A stretch of 64,000 nt of DNA from Streptomyces antimycoticus (GTDB taxonomy: Bacteria; Actinomycetota; Actinomycetes; Streptomycetales; Streptomycetaceae): NCBI RefSeq assembly GCF_005405925.1, contig NZ_BJHV01000001.1, positions 3,100,001 through 3,164,000 on the forward strand, given 5' to 3'. Made by a program: the position numbers and the translations under genes. Positions 1 to 9,754 of the stretch are shown piece after piece; the stretch's first letter is position 1; each line of letters starts with the position of its first letter. The notes below the pieces were generated by a model. It did no database searches, was not told the DNA's origin, and saw only the letters and a program-made list of their open reading frames with translations.

Positions 1-39
1 GCGCAGCCCGCCGCAGGCGTCAGATCCGCCGGATATCCC

Positions 40-1349
40 CTAGCCGCCCGTCTGGGCGTGCTCCGCGGCCGAGCGGAGGTCGATTTCGCGCCAGAAGCCC
101 GCCCGGATCGCATAGCGGTCGTGCTCGTCGATCTGGTCGTCCTTGTGGGCCAGCAGCCCGAAGCGGGCCGCGTAGCGCAGCAGTTCACCGTCGATGCGGT
201 GCGGGATGCGGGGGTACTCCGTGGAGATCTGGCGCAAGGGCCCCGGATCCCCGAGCCGGTCGGTCCAGCGGCGGGCGAAGACCTGGCCGACCTCGAACGG
301 GTCGCCGCTGACGGCCGTGATGTCCTCCTCGCGGTCGGCCCAGCGCTGCTCGGCACTGGTGAGCTGGGCCAGCATGGGGAGGTTGGCGGTCTCCGGCGGC
401 TCTCCCACGGCGCCGGGGCCCCGGTCGATCCAGCCCTTGTCGGAGGACCAGCGCAGGGTGGCGCCGGCGGCCTGCTGCCGCTCCGTCTGGCCGCCGGGCG
501 CGGCCGGGCCACGGCCCAGGTCGGCGAGGTCCTTGGGGGTGGGCACCCCCTTGCCGGCGCCCGCCGCCACGCCGTCCGCGCCCGCCTCGGGGGCCGCGGC
601 GGGACGGCCGGGGGCGGCGGCCGGGCCGGTCACGTCGGCGCCGGGCCGGGCGGCGCCGTTACGGCCACCGGGGCCTCCGCCGTGCCGGGCGACCCGGTCG
701 CGGCCGCGGCGGCAGCGGCGGCCGTCTCCGGGAGCGGGGCGGAGAGAATGGCCGCGATCTCCGGGCGCGGCTCGGAGACGGGCGCACAGGGCCCGGGAAG
801 CTCCTTGGCGCGCACCGCCCTGGTGATCCAGGCGCGGTCGAGGACGCGCCGCTCATCGGCCTCGGCGACGAGGTCCTCGGACTGGTTGTAGTCGCCGTCG
901 GCGGCCTGGACCGCCCAGAGGTGGACGGCGACGCCGTGCTCCTTGGCCGACATCAGCCCGGGCAGCAGGTCTCCGTCGCCGGTGACGAGGACGATGTCGG
1001 CGCAGGCCCGGTTGCGGGCGAGCTCGGTGAGCTCGGCGTGCATGGCGGCGTCCACGCCCTTCTGGGCCCAGCGGCCGTCACTGCGGGTGAGCGCGCCCAG
1101 CCGTACGGTCACCCGGGGCATCACGCGCAGCCGCCGGTGCTCGGGCTGGGGCACACGGTCGGGGGCGCCGTCGAACCAGTAGATGCGCAGCAGCGGGCAC
1201 TCCGTCTCGGCCTCGGCCCGCTCCCGCAAGCCCTGGATGAGGGTCGCGTGGTCGACGGAGATACGCGATCGGGCGGGCTCCCCGGCCAGCAGGCTCGCGG
1301 CGGCGCCCAGCAGATACCCGGCGTCCACCAGGACGACGCAGCGGTCCAC
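40..1349 (-). pseudogene. NYN-domain (PIN-like) RNase-type protein, split by a frameshift
   Basis: The N-terminal part (GTG at 1349, preceded by GAGGG) starts VDRCVVLVDAGYLL and carries the NYN/PIN-like Asp-rich core (VLVDAGY, KGVDAAMHAEL, LVTGDGDLLPGL), a fold of metal-dependent ribonucleases. This frame stops at 630. The conserved C-terminal part (LPMLAQLTSAEQRWADREED through HRIDGELLRYAARFGLLAHK) is read in another frame ending at 40. The two frames overlap as GTGA at 630-633, so a reader could mistake them for two coupled genes. In the streptomycete relatives I recall this is one protein of about 430 residues. Joining the frames needs one extra base in the Pro/Ala-rich linker near 630-700 and gives 436 residues. 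The RNA substrate is unknown. Family assignment is solid; inactivation is doubtful. Confidence 0.75.
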
Positions 1350-1637
1350 GTTCCACCCTCTTTCCTGACGGTCCAGTCCTCGGTCGCCCCCGCGCACAGC
1401 CGTACCCCGGATGTGGTTTTCGGCTTTCCTTCGAGTCTGCCCGACCGTGCGGGGGTTATCAGTCCGAACTGGATCACCGGCGTGGCGGATACGGCTTACC
1501 CGCCAATACTCTCCTTCTCACTCACCGTAATTGCCCGAAATGCACGGGTCACCGCGGCATGTCACTGTTTCTTCCCGAAGGGCTTCTCCCGGCAGGGCCC
1601 TTCGCCAGGGGCTGATCCCAACCGGAGGAACACCACC

Positions 1638-1817
1638 ATGGGCAAGAACAAGAACCGCGATCGCAAGCAGCAGCAGGAACAGCGCCAGGAGCGCGGCACC
1701 GCCGACCGCGGCGCCGAGCAGCAGCCGTCGATGGAGGGGCAGTCGCAGGCGATGCGGTCGGAGGGCAGCCCCTCGACGGCCCGCAAGGGCCGGCAGAAGA
1801 GCTTCGGCCACAACTGA
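1638..1817 (+). CDS. Small hydrophilic Gln/Lys/Arg-rich protein, 59 aa
   Basis: The ATG at 1638 follows a good ribosome binding site (GGAGG at 1624-1628). The product begins MGKNKNRDRKQQQEQRQERG and ends RKGRQKSFGHN. It is very polar, has no hydrophobic core, membrane segment or cysteine, and is probably intrinsically disordered. The upstream frame is open for longer, but the RBS and composition change point to this start. The 290 bases before it, between the divergent NYN gene and this one, contain no other convincing gene and presumably hold both promoters. It is followed by a strong hairpin shared with dnaE. I do not recognise a function; similar short polar proteins are common in Streptomyces. 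Confidence 0.6.
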   Translation: MGKNKNRDRKQQQEQRQERGTADRGAEQQPSMEGQSQAMRSEGSPSTARKGRQKSFGHN

Positions 1818-1872
1818 CGCACCGCGCACCGGCGCTGGGCCACCGCGGTGGCAGGCCGCGTGACCGTGGCCC

Positions 1873-1905
1873 CCAGGGGCGCGCCCGATGCGGGCGCGCC
1901 CCTGG
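1873..1905. terminator. Bidirectional hairpin terminator
   Basis: A perfect 15-bp stem (CCAGGGGCGCGCCCG) with an ATG loop lies between the convergent small-protein gene and dnaE. There is no U-tract, as is usual for Streptomyces hairpin terminators. Confidence 0.7.
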
Positions 1906-1937
1906 TGCGCTTCGCCGACGTCAAGGACGCCGGGCGG

Positions 1938-4900
1938 TCATCCGGCCAGGCAGGACGCCCCCAACAGCACCTTGAGATCGCCGAAGAGCGCCGGGTCGGC
2001 GGTGACGCGGTGCCGGTCGAGCCGCAGCACGGTCGTCTTCCGCGCCCCCTGGAGCTTGATCCGCACCTCGGTGGCGCCGCGGTGGTGGGTGAGCACCTCG
2101 CCCAGCTTCTCGACCAGCGGCGGGGTGACCTTGACCGTGGGAATGGTGATCGTCACGGGCGCGTTGGCCGATGCCTCGGACAGATCGGGGACCATCAGCT
2201 CCATGGCGACCAGCCGGGGCACGTCCTCGCGCTTGTCGAGGCGGCCCTTGACGAAGACGACCGCGTCCTCGACGAGCTGGGTGGAGACCAGCTGGTAGGT
2301 GGCCGGGAAGAACATGCACTCGATGGAGCCGGCCAGGTCCTCCACGGTGGCGATGGCCCAGGCGTTGCCCTGTTTGGTCATCTTGCGCTGCAGACCGGAG
2401 ATGATGCCGCCGATGGTGACGATCGCGCCGTCCGCGTGCTCACCCCCGGTGAGTGCGGAGATCGCGGCATCCGCCTTCTCGTTCAGCACATGCTCGATGC
2501 CGAACAGCGGATGGTCGGAGACATACAGGCCCAGCATCTCCCGCTCCTGGGCCAGCAGATAGGTCTTCTCCCATTCGACGTCCGAGAACTCGACGTCGAG
2601 GCCGAAGCCCGGCCCCTCGCCGTCCCCGCCGTCACCGGCCATGCCGCCGAAGAGGTCGAACTGCCCCTCGGCCTCCTTGCGCTTGACCGCGACCACATTG
2701 TCGATCAGCGCCTCGTAGTGCGCCGTGAGCCCCTTACGGGTGTGGCCCATCTCGTCGAACGCGCCCGCCTTGATCAGCGATTCCGTGGTGCGCTTGTTGC
2801 ACACCACCGCCTCGACCTTGTCCAGGTAGTCCGGGAACGAGGCGTACTTCCCCTTGGCCTTACGGCCACGGATGATCGCCTCCACCACGTTCTGACCGAC
2901 GTTCCGGACCGCCGTGAGACCGAAGAGGATCACATCATCACCCTGAGCGGTGAAGTTGGCCTCGGACTCATTGACGTTCGGCGGCAGCACCTTGATGCCC
3001 ATGCGACGGCACTCGTTCAGATAGACCGCCGACTTGTCCTTGTCGTCCCGGACCGAGGTGAGCAGCGCCGCCATGTACTCGGCGGGGTAGTTGGCCTTGA
3101 GGTACGCGGTCCAGTAGGTGACCAGGCCGTACGCGGAGGAGTGCGCCTTGTTGAACGCGTATCCGGCGAACGGGACCAGGACGTCCCACACCGCCTGGAT
3201 GGCCTCGTCGGAATACCCCTTGTCCCGGGCGCCCTTCTGGAAGGGCACGAACTCCTTGTCCAGGACCTCCTGCTTCTTCTTGCCCATGGCACGGCGGAGC
3301 AGGTCGGCCTGGCCGAGCGAATAGCCGGCGAGCACCTGGGCGGCCTTCTGCACCTGCTCCTGGTACACGATGAGGCCGTAGGTGATGCCCAGGACCTCCT
3401 TGAGCGGCTCCTCCAGCTCGGGGTGGATCGGGGTGATCTCCTGCTGCCCGTTCTTCCGCAGCGCGTAGTTGATATGCGAGTTCATGCCCATCGGGCCCGG
3501 CCGGTAGAGGGCCGAGACGGCGGAAATGTCCTCGAAGTTGTCGGGCTTCATCATGCGCAGCAGGGAACGCATGGGGCCGCCGTCGAACTGGAAGACGCCG
3601 AGGGTGTCACCGCGGCAGAGCAGTTCGAAGGTCTTGGGGTCGTCCAGGGACAGATCGAGCAGCTTCAGATCGATGCCCTTGTTGGCGCGCACCATCTTGA
3701 CGGCGTCGTCCATGATGGTCAGGTTGCGCAGGCCCAGGAAGTCCATCTTCAGCAGGCCCAGCGACTCACAGGTGGGATAGTCCCACTGGGTCACGACCTG
3801 GCCGTCGTTCTTCGGCGAGAAGACCGGGACGTGGTCGGTCACCGTCTCGCTCGACATGATCACGCCGGCGGCGTGCACACCCATCTGGCGCACCAGGCCC
3901 TCGATACCGCGCGCGGTGTCGATGACTTTCTTCACATCCGGCTCGTTCTCATACATCCCGCGCACCTCGCCCGCCTCGCTGTAGCGGGGGTGCTTCTCAT
4001 CGGTGATGCCGGAGAGCGGGATGCCCTTACCGAGGACGTCGGCGGGCATGGCCTTGGTGATGCGGTCGCCCATCGCGTACGGATAGCCCAGCACCCGCGC
4101 CGAGTCCTTGATGGCGTTCTTGGCCTTGATGGTGCCGTAGGTACCGATCTGGGCGACCTTGTCGTGGCCGTATTTCTCGGTGACGTACCGGATGACCTCA
4201 CCGCGCCGACGCTCGTCGAAGTCGATGTCGACATCGGGCATGGACACCCGCTCGGGGTTGAGGAACCGCTCGAAGATCAGCCCGTGCTCGACCGGGTCGA
4301 GGTCGGTGATGCCCATCGCGTAGGAGACGATCGAACCGGCCGCGGAGCCTCGGCCGGGGCCGACCGCGATGCCGTTGTTCTTGGCCCACATGATGAAGTC
4401 GGCGACCACGAGGAAGTAGCCCGGGAACCCCATCTGGATGATGACGTCCATCTCGTACTCGGCGAGCTTCTGACGGTCCTCGGGGACGCCGCCGGGGAAG
4501 CGGCGGGCCATCCCCTTCTTGACCTCCTCCTGGAACCAGGTGACCTCGGTGTACCCCTCGGGGACGTCGAACCGCGGCATCAGGTCGCGCTTCTCGAACC
4601 AGCCGGTGGCGTCGATCTGCTCGGCGACCAGCAGGGTGTTGGCGCACCCCTGCTGCCAGGCGTCGGAGGAGTCGATGGCGTACATCTCCTCCGTGGACTT
4701 CAGGTAATAGCCGGTGCCGTCGAAGCGGAAGCGGTCCGGGTCGGAGAGGTTCTTGCCGGTCTGGACGCACAGCAGGGCGTCATGGGCCGTCGCCTCGCGG
4801 GAGTACGTGTAGTGCGAGTCGTTGGTGACCAGCGGCGGGATGTCCAGCTTCTTGCCGATCTCCAGCAGCCCGTCCCGGACCCGGCGCTCGATCTCGATGC

Positions 4901-5483
4901 CGTGGTCCATCAGCTCCAGGAAATACCGGTCCTTGCCGAAGATGTCCTGGTACTCGGAGGCGGCCTTCAGCGCCTCGTCGAACTGGCCCAGCCGCAGCCG
5001 GGTCTGCAGCTCGCCCGAGGGGCAGCCGGTGGAGGCGATCAGGCCCTCGGACCACTGGGCGATGGTCTCCTTGTCCATCCGCGGCCACTTGACGAAATAG
5101 CCCTCCATATAGGCGTCCGAGGAGAGCCGGAAGAGGTTGTGCAGACCGGTCTTGTTCGACGCCCAGATGGTCTTGTGGGTGTAACCACCGGAACCGGAGA
5201 CGTCATCGCGCTTCTGATGCGGCTGGCCCCACTGGACACGCCGCTTGTAGCGCCGCGACTCGGGCGCCACATACGCCTCGATCCCGATGATCGGCGTGAT
5301 CCCGGCGCCCGTCGCCTGCTGGTAGAAGTCGTACGCACCGTGGAGGTTGCCATGGTCGGTCATGGCGATGTGGGTCATGCCCATCTCGTTGCACGCGTTG
5401 AACATGTCCTTGAGCCGCGCCGCACCGTCCAGCAGCGAGTACTGGGTATGGACATGCAGGTGCGTGAAGGGCGGCTTGGTCAC
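1938..5483 (-). CDS. dnaE: DNA polymerase III alpha subunit
   Basis: Replicative C-family polymerase, 1181 residues, the usual length for actinobacterial DnaE1. The N-terminal PHP domain begins THLHVHTQYSLLDGA (His8, His10, His12 are metal-ligand type). The catalytic signature MPDVDIDFDERRRGE lies near residues 412-427. A helix-hairpin-helix and an OB-fold (ITIGGIISGLQRKMTKQGNAWA, near residue 1030) follow toward the C-terminus. The GTG at 5483 is chosen because GGAGGT lies 8 bases upstream and the product then starts where the PHP domain does; the frame is open another 108 codons upstream without a plausible RBS. It is transcribed away from the DUF2252 gene from a shared 214-bp region (5484-5697). 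No frameshift is seen. Confidence 0.97.
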   Translation of the reverse strand: MTKPPFTHLHVHTQYSLLDGAARLKDMFNACNEMGMTHIAMTDHGNLHGAYDFYQQATGAGITPIIGIEAYVAPESRRYKRRVQWGQPHQKRDDVSGSGGYTHKTIWASNKTGLHNLFRLSSDAYMEGYFVKWPRMDKETIAQWSEGLIASTGCPSGELQTRLRLGQFDEALKAASEYQDIFGKDRYFLELMDHGIEIERRVRDGLLEIGKKLDIPPLVTNDSHYTYSREATAHDALLCVQTGKNLSDPDRFRFDGTGYYLKSTEEMYAIDSSDAWQQGCANTLLVAEQIDATGWFEKRDLMPRFDVPEGYTEVTWFQEEVKKGMARRFPGGVPEDRQKLAEYEMDVIIQMGFPGYFLVVADFIMWAKNNGIAVGPGRGSAAGSIVSYAMGITDLDPVEHGLIFERFLNPERVSMPDVDIDFDERRRGEVIRYVTEKYGHDKVAQIGTYGTIKAKNAIKDSARVLGYPYAMGDRITKAMPADVLGKGIPLSGITDEKHPRYSEAGEVRGMYENEPDVKKVIDTARGIEGLVRQMGVHAAGVIMSSETVTDHVPVFSPKNDGQVVTQWDYPTCESLGLLKMDFLGLRNLTIMDDAVKMVRANKGIDLKLLDLSLDDPKTFELLCRGDTLGVFQFDGGPMRSLLRMMKPDNFEDISAVSALYRPGPMGMNSHINYALRKNGQQEITPIHPELEEPLKEVLGITYGLIVYQEQVQKAAQVLAGYSLGQADLLRRAMGKKKQEVLDKEFVPFQKGARDKGYSDEAIQAVWDVLVPFAGYAFNKAHSSAYGLVTYWTAYLKANYPAEYMAALLTSVRDDKDKSAVYLNECRRMGIKVLPPNVNESEANFTAQGDDVILFGLTAVRNVGQNVVEAIIRGRKAKGKYASFPDYLDKVEAVVCNKRTTESLIKAGAFDEMGHTRKGLTAHYEALIDNVVAVKRKEAEGQFDLFGGMAGDGGDGEGPGFGLDVEFSDVEWEKTYLLAQEREMLGLYVSDHPLFGIEHVLNEKADAAISALTGGEHADGAIVTIGGIISGLQRKMTKQGNAWAIATVEDLAGSIECMFFPATYQLVSTQLVEDAVVFVKGRLDKREDVPRLVAMELMVPDLSEASANAPVTITIPTVKVTPPLVEKLGEVLTHHRGATEVRIKLQGARKTTVLRLDRHRVTADPALFGDLKVLLGASCLAG

Positions 5484-5697
5484 GGTGGAAGACCTCCGGC
5501 GAACAATCGATGACGGCAGGGCGAGACAGCTCCGAAGGTTACCCCTCCGCACTGACACGAGCCGGGCACTCGCGAGTAGCCTCAGGCGTTGATCCCGACG
5601 GGTCATCCGGTCTTCCCGCGCACCTGGCGCGACGGAACATACCCTGTCGTATCTGCCATACCGATCACATCCCTCATGCCCCAGGAGGCGTTCCGCG

Positions 5698-7023
5698 ATG
5701 TCGAACCAGCAGACCCAGGCGGAACAGCGCGGCGAGCACATCCTCGCCGTATTCGACACCGCCTTCGGCGAGCTGCTCGCCGCCGACCCGGCCGCCTTCC
5801 GCGTCAAGTTCCGGAAGATGGCCGCCTCGGCGTTCGCGTTCTACCGCGGCACCGCCTGCCTGTTCTATTCCGATGTGGAGCGGGAGCGCGCCGGCGGGCC
5901 GTACCTGGACGACCGCACCAGCCGGGTGTGGATCCACGGTGACCTCCACGCCGAGAACTTCGGCACCTACATGGACGCCAACGGCCGGCTGATCTTCAAT
6001 GTGAACGACTTCGACGAGGCGTACGTCGGCCCCTTCACCTGGGACCTGAAGCGTTTCGCCGCCTCCGTGGCGCTCATCGGCTACACCAAGGCGCTCAGCG
6101 ACGAGAAGATCACCGAGCTGGTGCGGACGTACGCGGGTGCCTACCGGGAGCGCATTCACGCCCTGGCCACCGGCGCCAAGAACGACGAGGTGCCGCCCTT
6201 CACCCTGGAGACCGCCGAGGGTCCGCTGCTGGACGCGCTGCGTGACGCCCGCTCGCTGACCCGCTTCGGGCTGCTGGACTCGATGACCGAGATCCGCGAC
6301 TTCGAGCGCCGCTTCACGGCCGGCGGCGGGTCCATCGAGCTGGACGCGGCCACCCGCTACAAGGTCCTGGCCGCCTTCGACGGCTATCTGGAGACGCTCC
6401 CCGAGTCCAGTCTCTCGCGCCCGGACTCCTACCGCGTCAAGGACGTCGTGGGCCGCCGGGGCATCGGCATCGGCAGCGCCGGGCTCCCCTCGTACAACAT
6501 CCTCCTGGAGGGCAACAGCGACGCCCTGGAGAACGATGTGGTGATCTACATGAAGCAGGGGCAGACCCCGGCGGTCTCCCGGCACATCACCGACGAGCAG
6601 GTGCGGTCGTACTTCCACCACGAGGGCCACCGCACGGTGATCTCCCAGCGCGCGCTGCAGGCCCACGCCGACCCGTGGCTGGGCTGGACCGAGCTGGACG
6701 GGTCGGGACAGCTGGTCGCCGAGGTGTCGCCGTACGCGGTGGACCTCGACTGGTCCGACATCGACGACCCGGCCGAGATCGCGGCGGTCGTGGCCGACCT
6801 GGGACGGGCCACGGCCACCATGCACGCGGCCGCCGACGACCAGAGCGGCCACTCGCTGGTGCCGTTCTCCACCGAGCGCGCCATCGACGCGGTGATCGCC
6901 GCCGACGAGAACGGCTTCGCCGACCTCCTGGTGGACTTCGCGCACTCTTACGGTGCCCGCGCCCGGGCCGACCATCAGATTTTCGTGGACCTCTTCCGCA
7001 ACGGCCGCATCCCCGGCCTCTGA
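5698..7023 (+). CDS. DUF2252 family protein
   Basis: A 441-residue protein starting MSNQQTQAEQRGEH, with AGGAGG about 10 bases before the ATG. It has the kinase/aminoglycoside-phosphotransferase-like signature of DUF2252: HGDLHAENFG (residues 80-89) as the catalytic-loop equivalent and NDFDEA (103-108) as the metal-binding equivalent, followed by WDLKR. This suggests a phosphotransferase-like fold, but no substrate is established for the family. It is monocistronic as far as can be seen, divergent from dnaE. The product has no signal peptide or membrane segment and so should be cytoplasmic. Confidence 0.85.
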   Translation: MSNQQTQAEQRGEHILAVFDTAFGELLAADPAAFRVKFRKMAASAFAFYRGTACLFYSDVERERAGGPYLDDRTSRVWIHGDLHAENFGTYMDANGRLIFNVNDFDEAYVGPFTWDLKRFAASVALIGYTKALSDEKITELVRTYAGAYRERIHALATGAKNDEVPPFTLETAEGPLLDALRDARSLTRFGLLDSMTEIRDFERRFTAGGGSIELDAATRYKVLAAFDGYLETLPESSLSRPDSYRVKDVVGRRGIGIGSAGLPSYNILLEGNSDALENDVVIYMKQGQTPAVSRHITDEQVRSYFHHEGHRTVISQRALQAHADPWLGWTELDGSGQLVAEVSPYAVDLDWSDIDDPAEIAAVVADLGRATATMHAAADDQSGHSLVPFSTERAIDAVIAADENGFADLLVDFAHSYGARARADHQIFVDLFRNGRIPGL

Positions 7024-7112
7024 TCGCCACGCCGGGCTCTGATCGCCACCCCGGCCCCTGATCGTCCCCCGGCCATGGCCGCCGTCTGCCCGTCCCCTTA
7101 TGGTTACCGGTC

Positions 7113-8093
7113 ATGTGGCCTGGACAGCAGCCGCCGGGGGGCGAGCAAAACCCGCAGCAGAACCCGTACCAGCAGCCGGAGCACCCGCAGCCGGGTCATC
7201 CGCCGCCTCCGGCCCAGCCGCCGGGCTTCCCGTCCGCTCCCCCGCCGCCCGGCCCGGGCGGCGGGCCCTGGGGCGGTGCTCCCGCCCCGGCGGACCCGCA
7301 GCGCAAGGGCGGACTCACGGCCGTGGTGGCGGTGACGGTGGCCGCCGCGGTGGTCGCGGGCGTCCTCCTGATCACGGATGACGACAAGGACTCCCGGGCC
7401 GGATCCGTGGACGATGTCGTCCAGGGCCCGGCGGGCTCCGGCGGTGCGGGCGGTTCCGAGGACCCGGACGGCTCAGGGGGCTCGCAGAAGCTCATCCTGC
7501 CCGCCCACAGCTCCGGTCCCAGCGGCACCACCGTGGTGATCGGCGAGGCCGATGCCGGGCACACCCTCGACGTCTACGAGGACCTGCGCTGCCCGCCGTG
7601 TGCCTCCTTCGACCAGGCAGTCGGGCCGACCATCGCCAAGGACATCAAGGCCGGCAAGTACAAGGTTTCGTTCCACTTCGCCGCCATCCTCGACAAGAGC
7701 ATGGGCGGCAACGGCTCCGCGAACGCCCTGAGCGCCCTCGGGGCGGCGCTGGACGTGAGCACCGACACCTTCCTCGACTACAAGGCCGCCCTGATGTCGC
7801 CGAAGAACCACCCCGAGGAGAGCAAGGACTCCTACGCCGACGACAACCAGCTGCTGACCGTCTCCCAGGAGGTGTACGCGCTCAAGACGAACGCCTCCTT
7901 CCGGGAGGCTCTGCGCGAGGGCACCTACGACCCCTGGGCGAAGAAGATGATCGCCGACTTCGACGCCTCCGGGGTGAACGGCACCCCGGCCGTCAAGCTC
8001 GACGGCTCCCAGCTGACCGGAAGCGGCGGCTCCACCCCGCTGACCGCGACGGAGTTCACGGAAGCGGTGAACAAGCAGCTCAAGGACGGTTAG
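7113..8093 (+). CDS. Membrane-anchored DsbA-like thioredoxin-fold protein
   Basis: 326 residues in three parts: a Pro/Gln/Gly-rich cytoplasmic N-terminus (about 1-68), one transmembrane helix (about 70-90, LTAVVAVTVAAAVVAGVLL), then an extracytoplasmic DsbA/DSBA-like domain with a CPPC redox motif at 160-163 and a cis-Pro region near NGTPAVKL. It would catalyse or shuttle disulfides outside the membrane, or act as an isomerase/reductase. No Shine-Dalgarno is visible before the ATG at 7113; a leaderless or weak start is possible. It is closely related to the gene at 8903, with a membrane protein between them, so the trio looks like a functional unit. The true redox direction cannot be read from sequence. 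Confidence 0.85.
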   Translation: MWPGQQPPGGEQNPQQNPYQQPEHPQPGHPPPPAQPPGFPSAPPPPGPGGGPWGGAPAPADPQRKGGLTAVVAVTVAAAVVAGVLLITDDDKDSRAGSVDDVVQGPAGSGGAGGSEDPDGSGGSQKLILPAHSSGPSGTTVVIGEADAGHTLDVYEDLRCPPCASFDQAVGPTIAKDIKAGKYKVSFHFAAILDKSMGGNGSANALSALGAALDVSTDTFLDYKAALMSPKNHPEESKDSYADDNQLLTVSQEVYALKTNASFREALREGTYDPWAKKMIADFDASGVNGTPAVKLDGSQLTGSGGSTPLTATEFTEAVNKQLKDG

Positions 8094-8155
8094 CCGGACG
8101 CCGGCGCCGATTCTTCACATGGTCCCTACAGCCGTTCATGGCAGAATTCGAAGTC

Positions 8156-8839
8156 ATGGACGGCACCGGACCGCAGCTGAGGGCAGTGCGCGCGGCGCTC
8201 TTCACCGCGCTGTGCGTCATGCTGTCCTCGGCTTCGCATGTCCTGCTGTCGGCCGCCCCGCTGCCGCTGGGCACCGTCGCCGCGCTCTCGGTGGCCGTCT
8301 TCGCCGTCGCCTACGCCCTCGCGAGGCGGGAGCGGGGCTTCTGGTCCATAGCGGCCCTGCTGATCCCTCTGGAGCTGGCCGCCGACACGATCTTCACCAC
8401 CGGCCAGCAGGCGTGTTACGGCCAGTCCGGCGGCCCCGTGGCCGGCTCCCTGCGCTCCATGGGGGTCACCGTGCTGTGCGGCGGCGGCGATCTCGGCAGT
8501 CCGCTGCCCGGGGTCTCCCAGCACGGCGTCGGCACCCCGCTGGCGGCCGCCGTGAGCTCCGCCACCCCCTGGCTGCTGCTCGCCGCGCATGTCGCGGTGG
8601 GTCTGCTCGCCTCGGCCTGGCTGCGGCGCGGCGAGGCCGCCCTGAGCCGTCTGCTGGCCTCCGTGGCCGCCTTCGCCTTCCGGCCGCTCCTGCTGGCCGT
8701 CGCGGCCCACGCCGCGACCCTGCGGCCCCGTCGTCGCCCGGCCCCGCGATCCGTACGGCCGGTGTGCCCGGCGCCGGCGCTCCCTCTCCTCGTGCACTCC
8801 GTGGTGCGTCGCGGACCGCCCCGCTCGGCCGCTGCCTGA
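8156..8839 (+). CDS. Small polytopic membrane protein between two DsbA-like genes
   Basis: The start is taken at ATG 8156 (MDGTGPQLRAVRAALF); an in-frame ATG at 8138 would add six residues. About 227 residues with four or five hydrophobic segments (ALFTALCVMLSSASHVLL, VAALSVAVFAVAYALA, WSIAALLIPLELAAD, ATPWLLLAAHVAVGLLASAW, and a weaker LLLAVAAHAA). The segments are joined by a Cys-containing extracytoplasmic loop (TTGQQACYGQ and VTVLCGGG). The tail is Arg/Pro-rich. I do not recognise a named family. Its position between two thioredoxin-fold genes, 62 bases after one and 63 before the other, and two non-membrane cysteines make a redox-partner role an attractive inference, not a demonstrated one. 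Confidence 0.7.
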   Translation: MDGTGPQLRAVRAALFTALCVMLSSASHVLLSAAPLPLGTVAALSVAVFAVAYALARRERGFWSIAALLIPLELAADTIFTTGQQACYGQSGGPVAGSLRSMGVTVLCGGGDLGSPLPGVSQHGVGTPLAAAVSSATPWLLLAAHVAVGLLASAWLRRGEAALSRLLASVAAFAFRPLLLAVAAHAATLRPRRRPAPRSVRPVCPAPALPLLVHSVVRRGPPRSAAA

Positions 8840-8902
8840 GCACAGCGATCCACACCCCCGTACGCATCACTGACGACGCACACCCACGGAGATCGATCCA
8901 TC

Positions 8903-9733
8903 ATGAGCAACCGCAACAACCAGCAGAACAAGCAGGCCGCGCGCGAGCGGCTGCGCGCCGAGCGTGAGCGCCAGGCCAAGAGGGACCGCACGCGGCGCCA
9001 GCTGTTCGTCGGCGGCGCGGTCGTCGCGGTCCTCGCGATAGCCGGCGGCATCGGCTACGCCGTCACCAACATGGACTCGTCGGACGACGCCAACCAGAAG
9101 TGGCGGGCGGCGGCCGAGAAGAAGACGTTCGCGAAGCCCGCCAACACCACCGGCTCCCAGGGCACGACAGTCGTCATCGGCGACAAGAAGGCCAAGAACA
9201 CCCTGCACGTCTACGAGGACATGCGCTGCCCGGTCTGTGCCCAGTTCGAGAAGTTCACTGGCCCGACCGTGCTCAAGGACATCAAGGACGGCACCTACAA
9301 GGCGCAGTTCACCATGGGCACCTTCCTCGACGACAACAAGCAGATGCCCGGCGCCGGCTCGAAGAACGCGCTGAGCGCGCTCGGCGCGGCCCTCAACGTC
9401 AGTCCGCAGGCCTTCCTGGACTACAAGGAGGCGCTGTACGCGCCGAAGAACCACCCGCAGGAGACCGATGACGCCTTCGCGAACGACCAGAAGCTGATCG
9501 ACGTCGCCCAGCAGGTCAAGGAACTGAAGGGCAACACGGCCTTCGAGAAGGCCGTGAAGAACGGCACCTACGACCGGTGGGCGCTGGCCATGTCCAAGTC
9601 GTTCAACGACACCAAGGACGTCGACGCCACCCCGACCTTCAAGCTGAACGGGAAGAAGCTGGAGGTGGGCGAGAACCCGCCGATGACCCCGGACCAGTTC
9701 ACCCCGCTCGTCAAGCAGAACCTCGAGAAGTAG
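8903..9733 (+). CDS. Membrane-anchored DsbA-like thioredoxin-fold protein
   Basis: 276 residues. A strongly basic, Arg/Gln-rich cytoplasmic N-terminus (1-33) is followed by one membrane helix (about 34-55) and a DsbA-like domain with CPVC at 109-112 and DATPTFKLNGKK near the cis-Pro site. It shares the blocks VYEDxRCPxC, NALSALGAAL and APKNHPxE with the protein at 7113, so the two are paralogues. A GGAG-type RBS (ACGGAGATC) precedes the ATG. Extracytoplasmic disulfide exchange is the expected activity. It is followed by a hairpin terminator. Confidence 0.87.
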   Translation: MSNRNNQQNKQAARERLRAERERQAKRDRTRRQLFVGGAVVAVLAIAGGIGYAVTNMDSSDDANQKWRAAAEKKTFAKPANTTGSQGTTVVIGDKKAKNTLHVYEDMRCPVCAQFEKFTGPTVLKDIKDGTYKAQFTMGTFLDDNKQMPGAGSKNALSALGAALNVSPQAFLDYKEALYAPKNHPQETDDAFANDQKLIDVAQQVKELKGNTAFEKAVKNGTYDRWALAMSKSFNDTKDVDATPTFKLNGKKLEVGENPPMTPDQFTPLVKQNLEK

Positions 9734-9754
9734 CGTCCGGCCCTTCCCGGCCGA

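Noticed and set aside
630..633. GTGA overlap read as a genuine two-gene operon in the NYN locus
   Set aside because: No RBS before the GTG, which lies in a Pro/Ala linker; relatives carry both parts in one protein. Kept only as an alternative.
1848..5513. A 1221-residue plus-strand reading frame opposite dnaE
   Set aside because: It has the His/Leu/Gly/Val-rich composition of an antisense of a high-GC coding frame, no RBS, and dnaE on the other strand has complete motifs.
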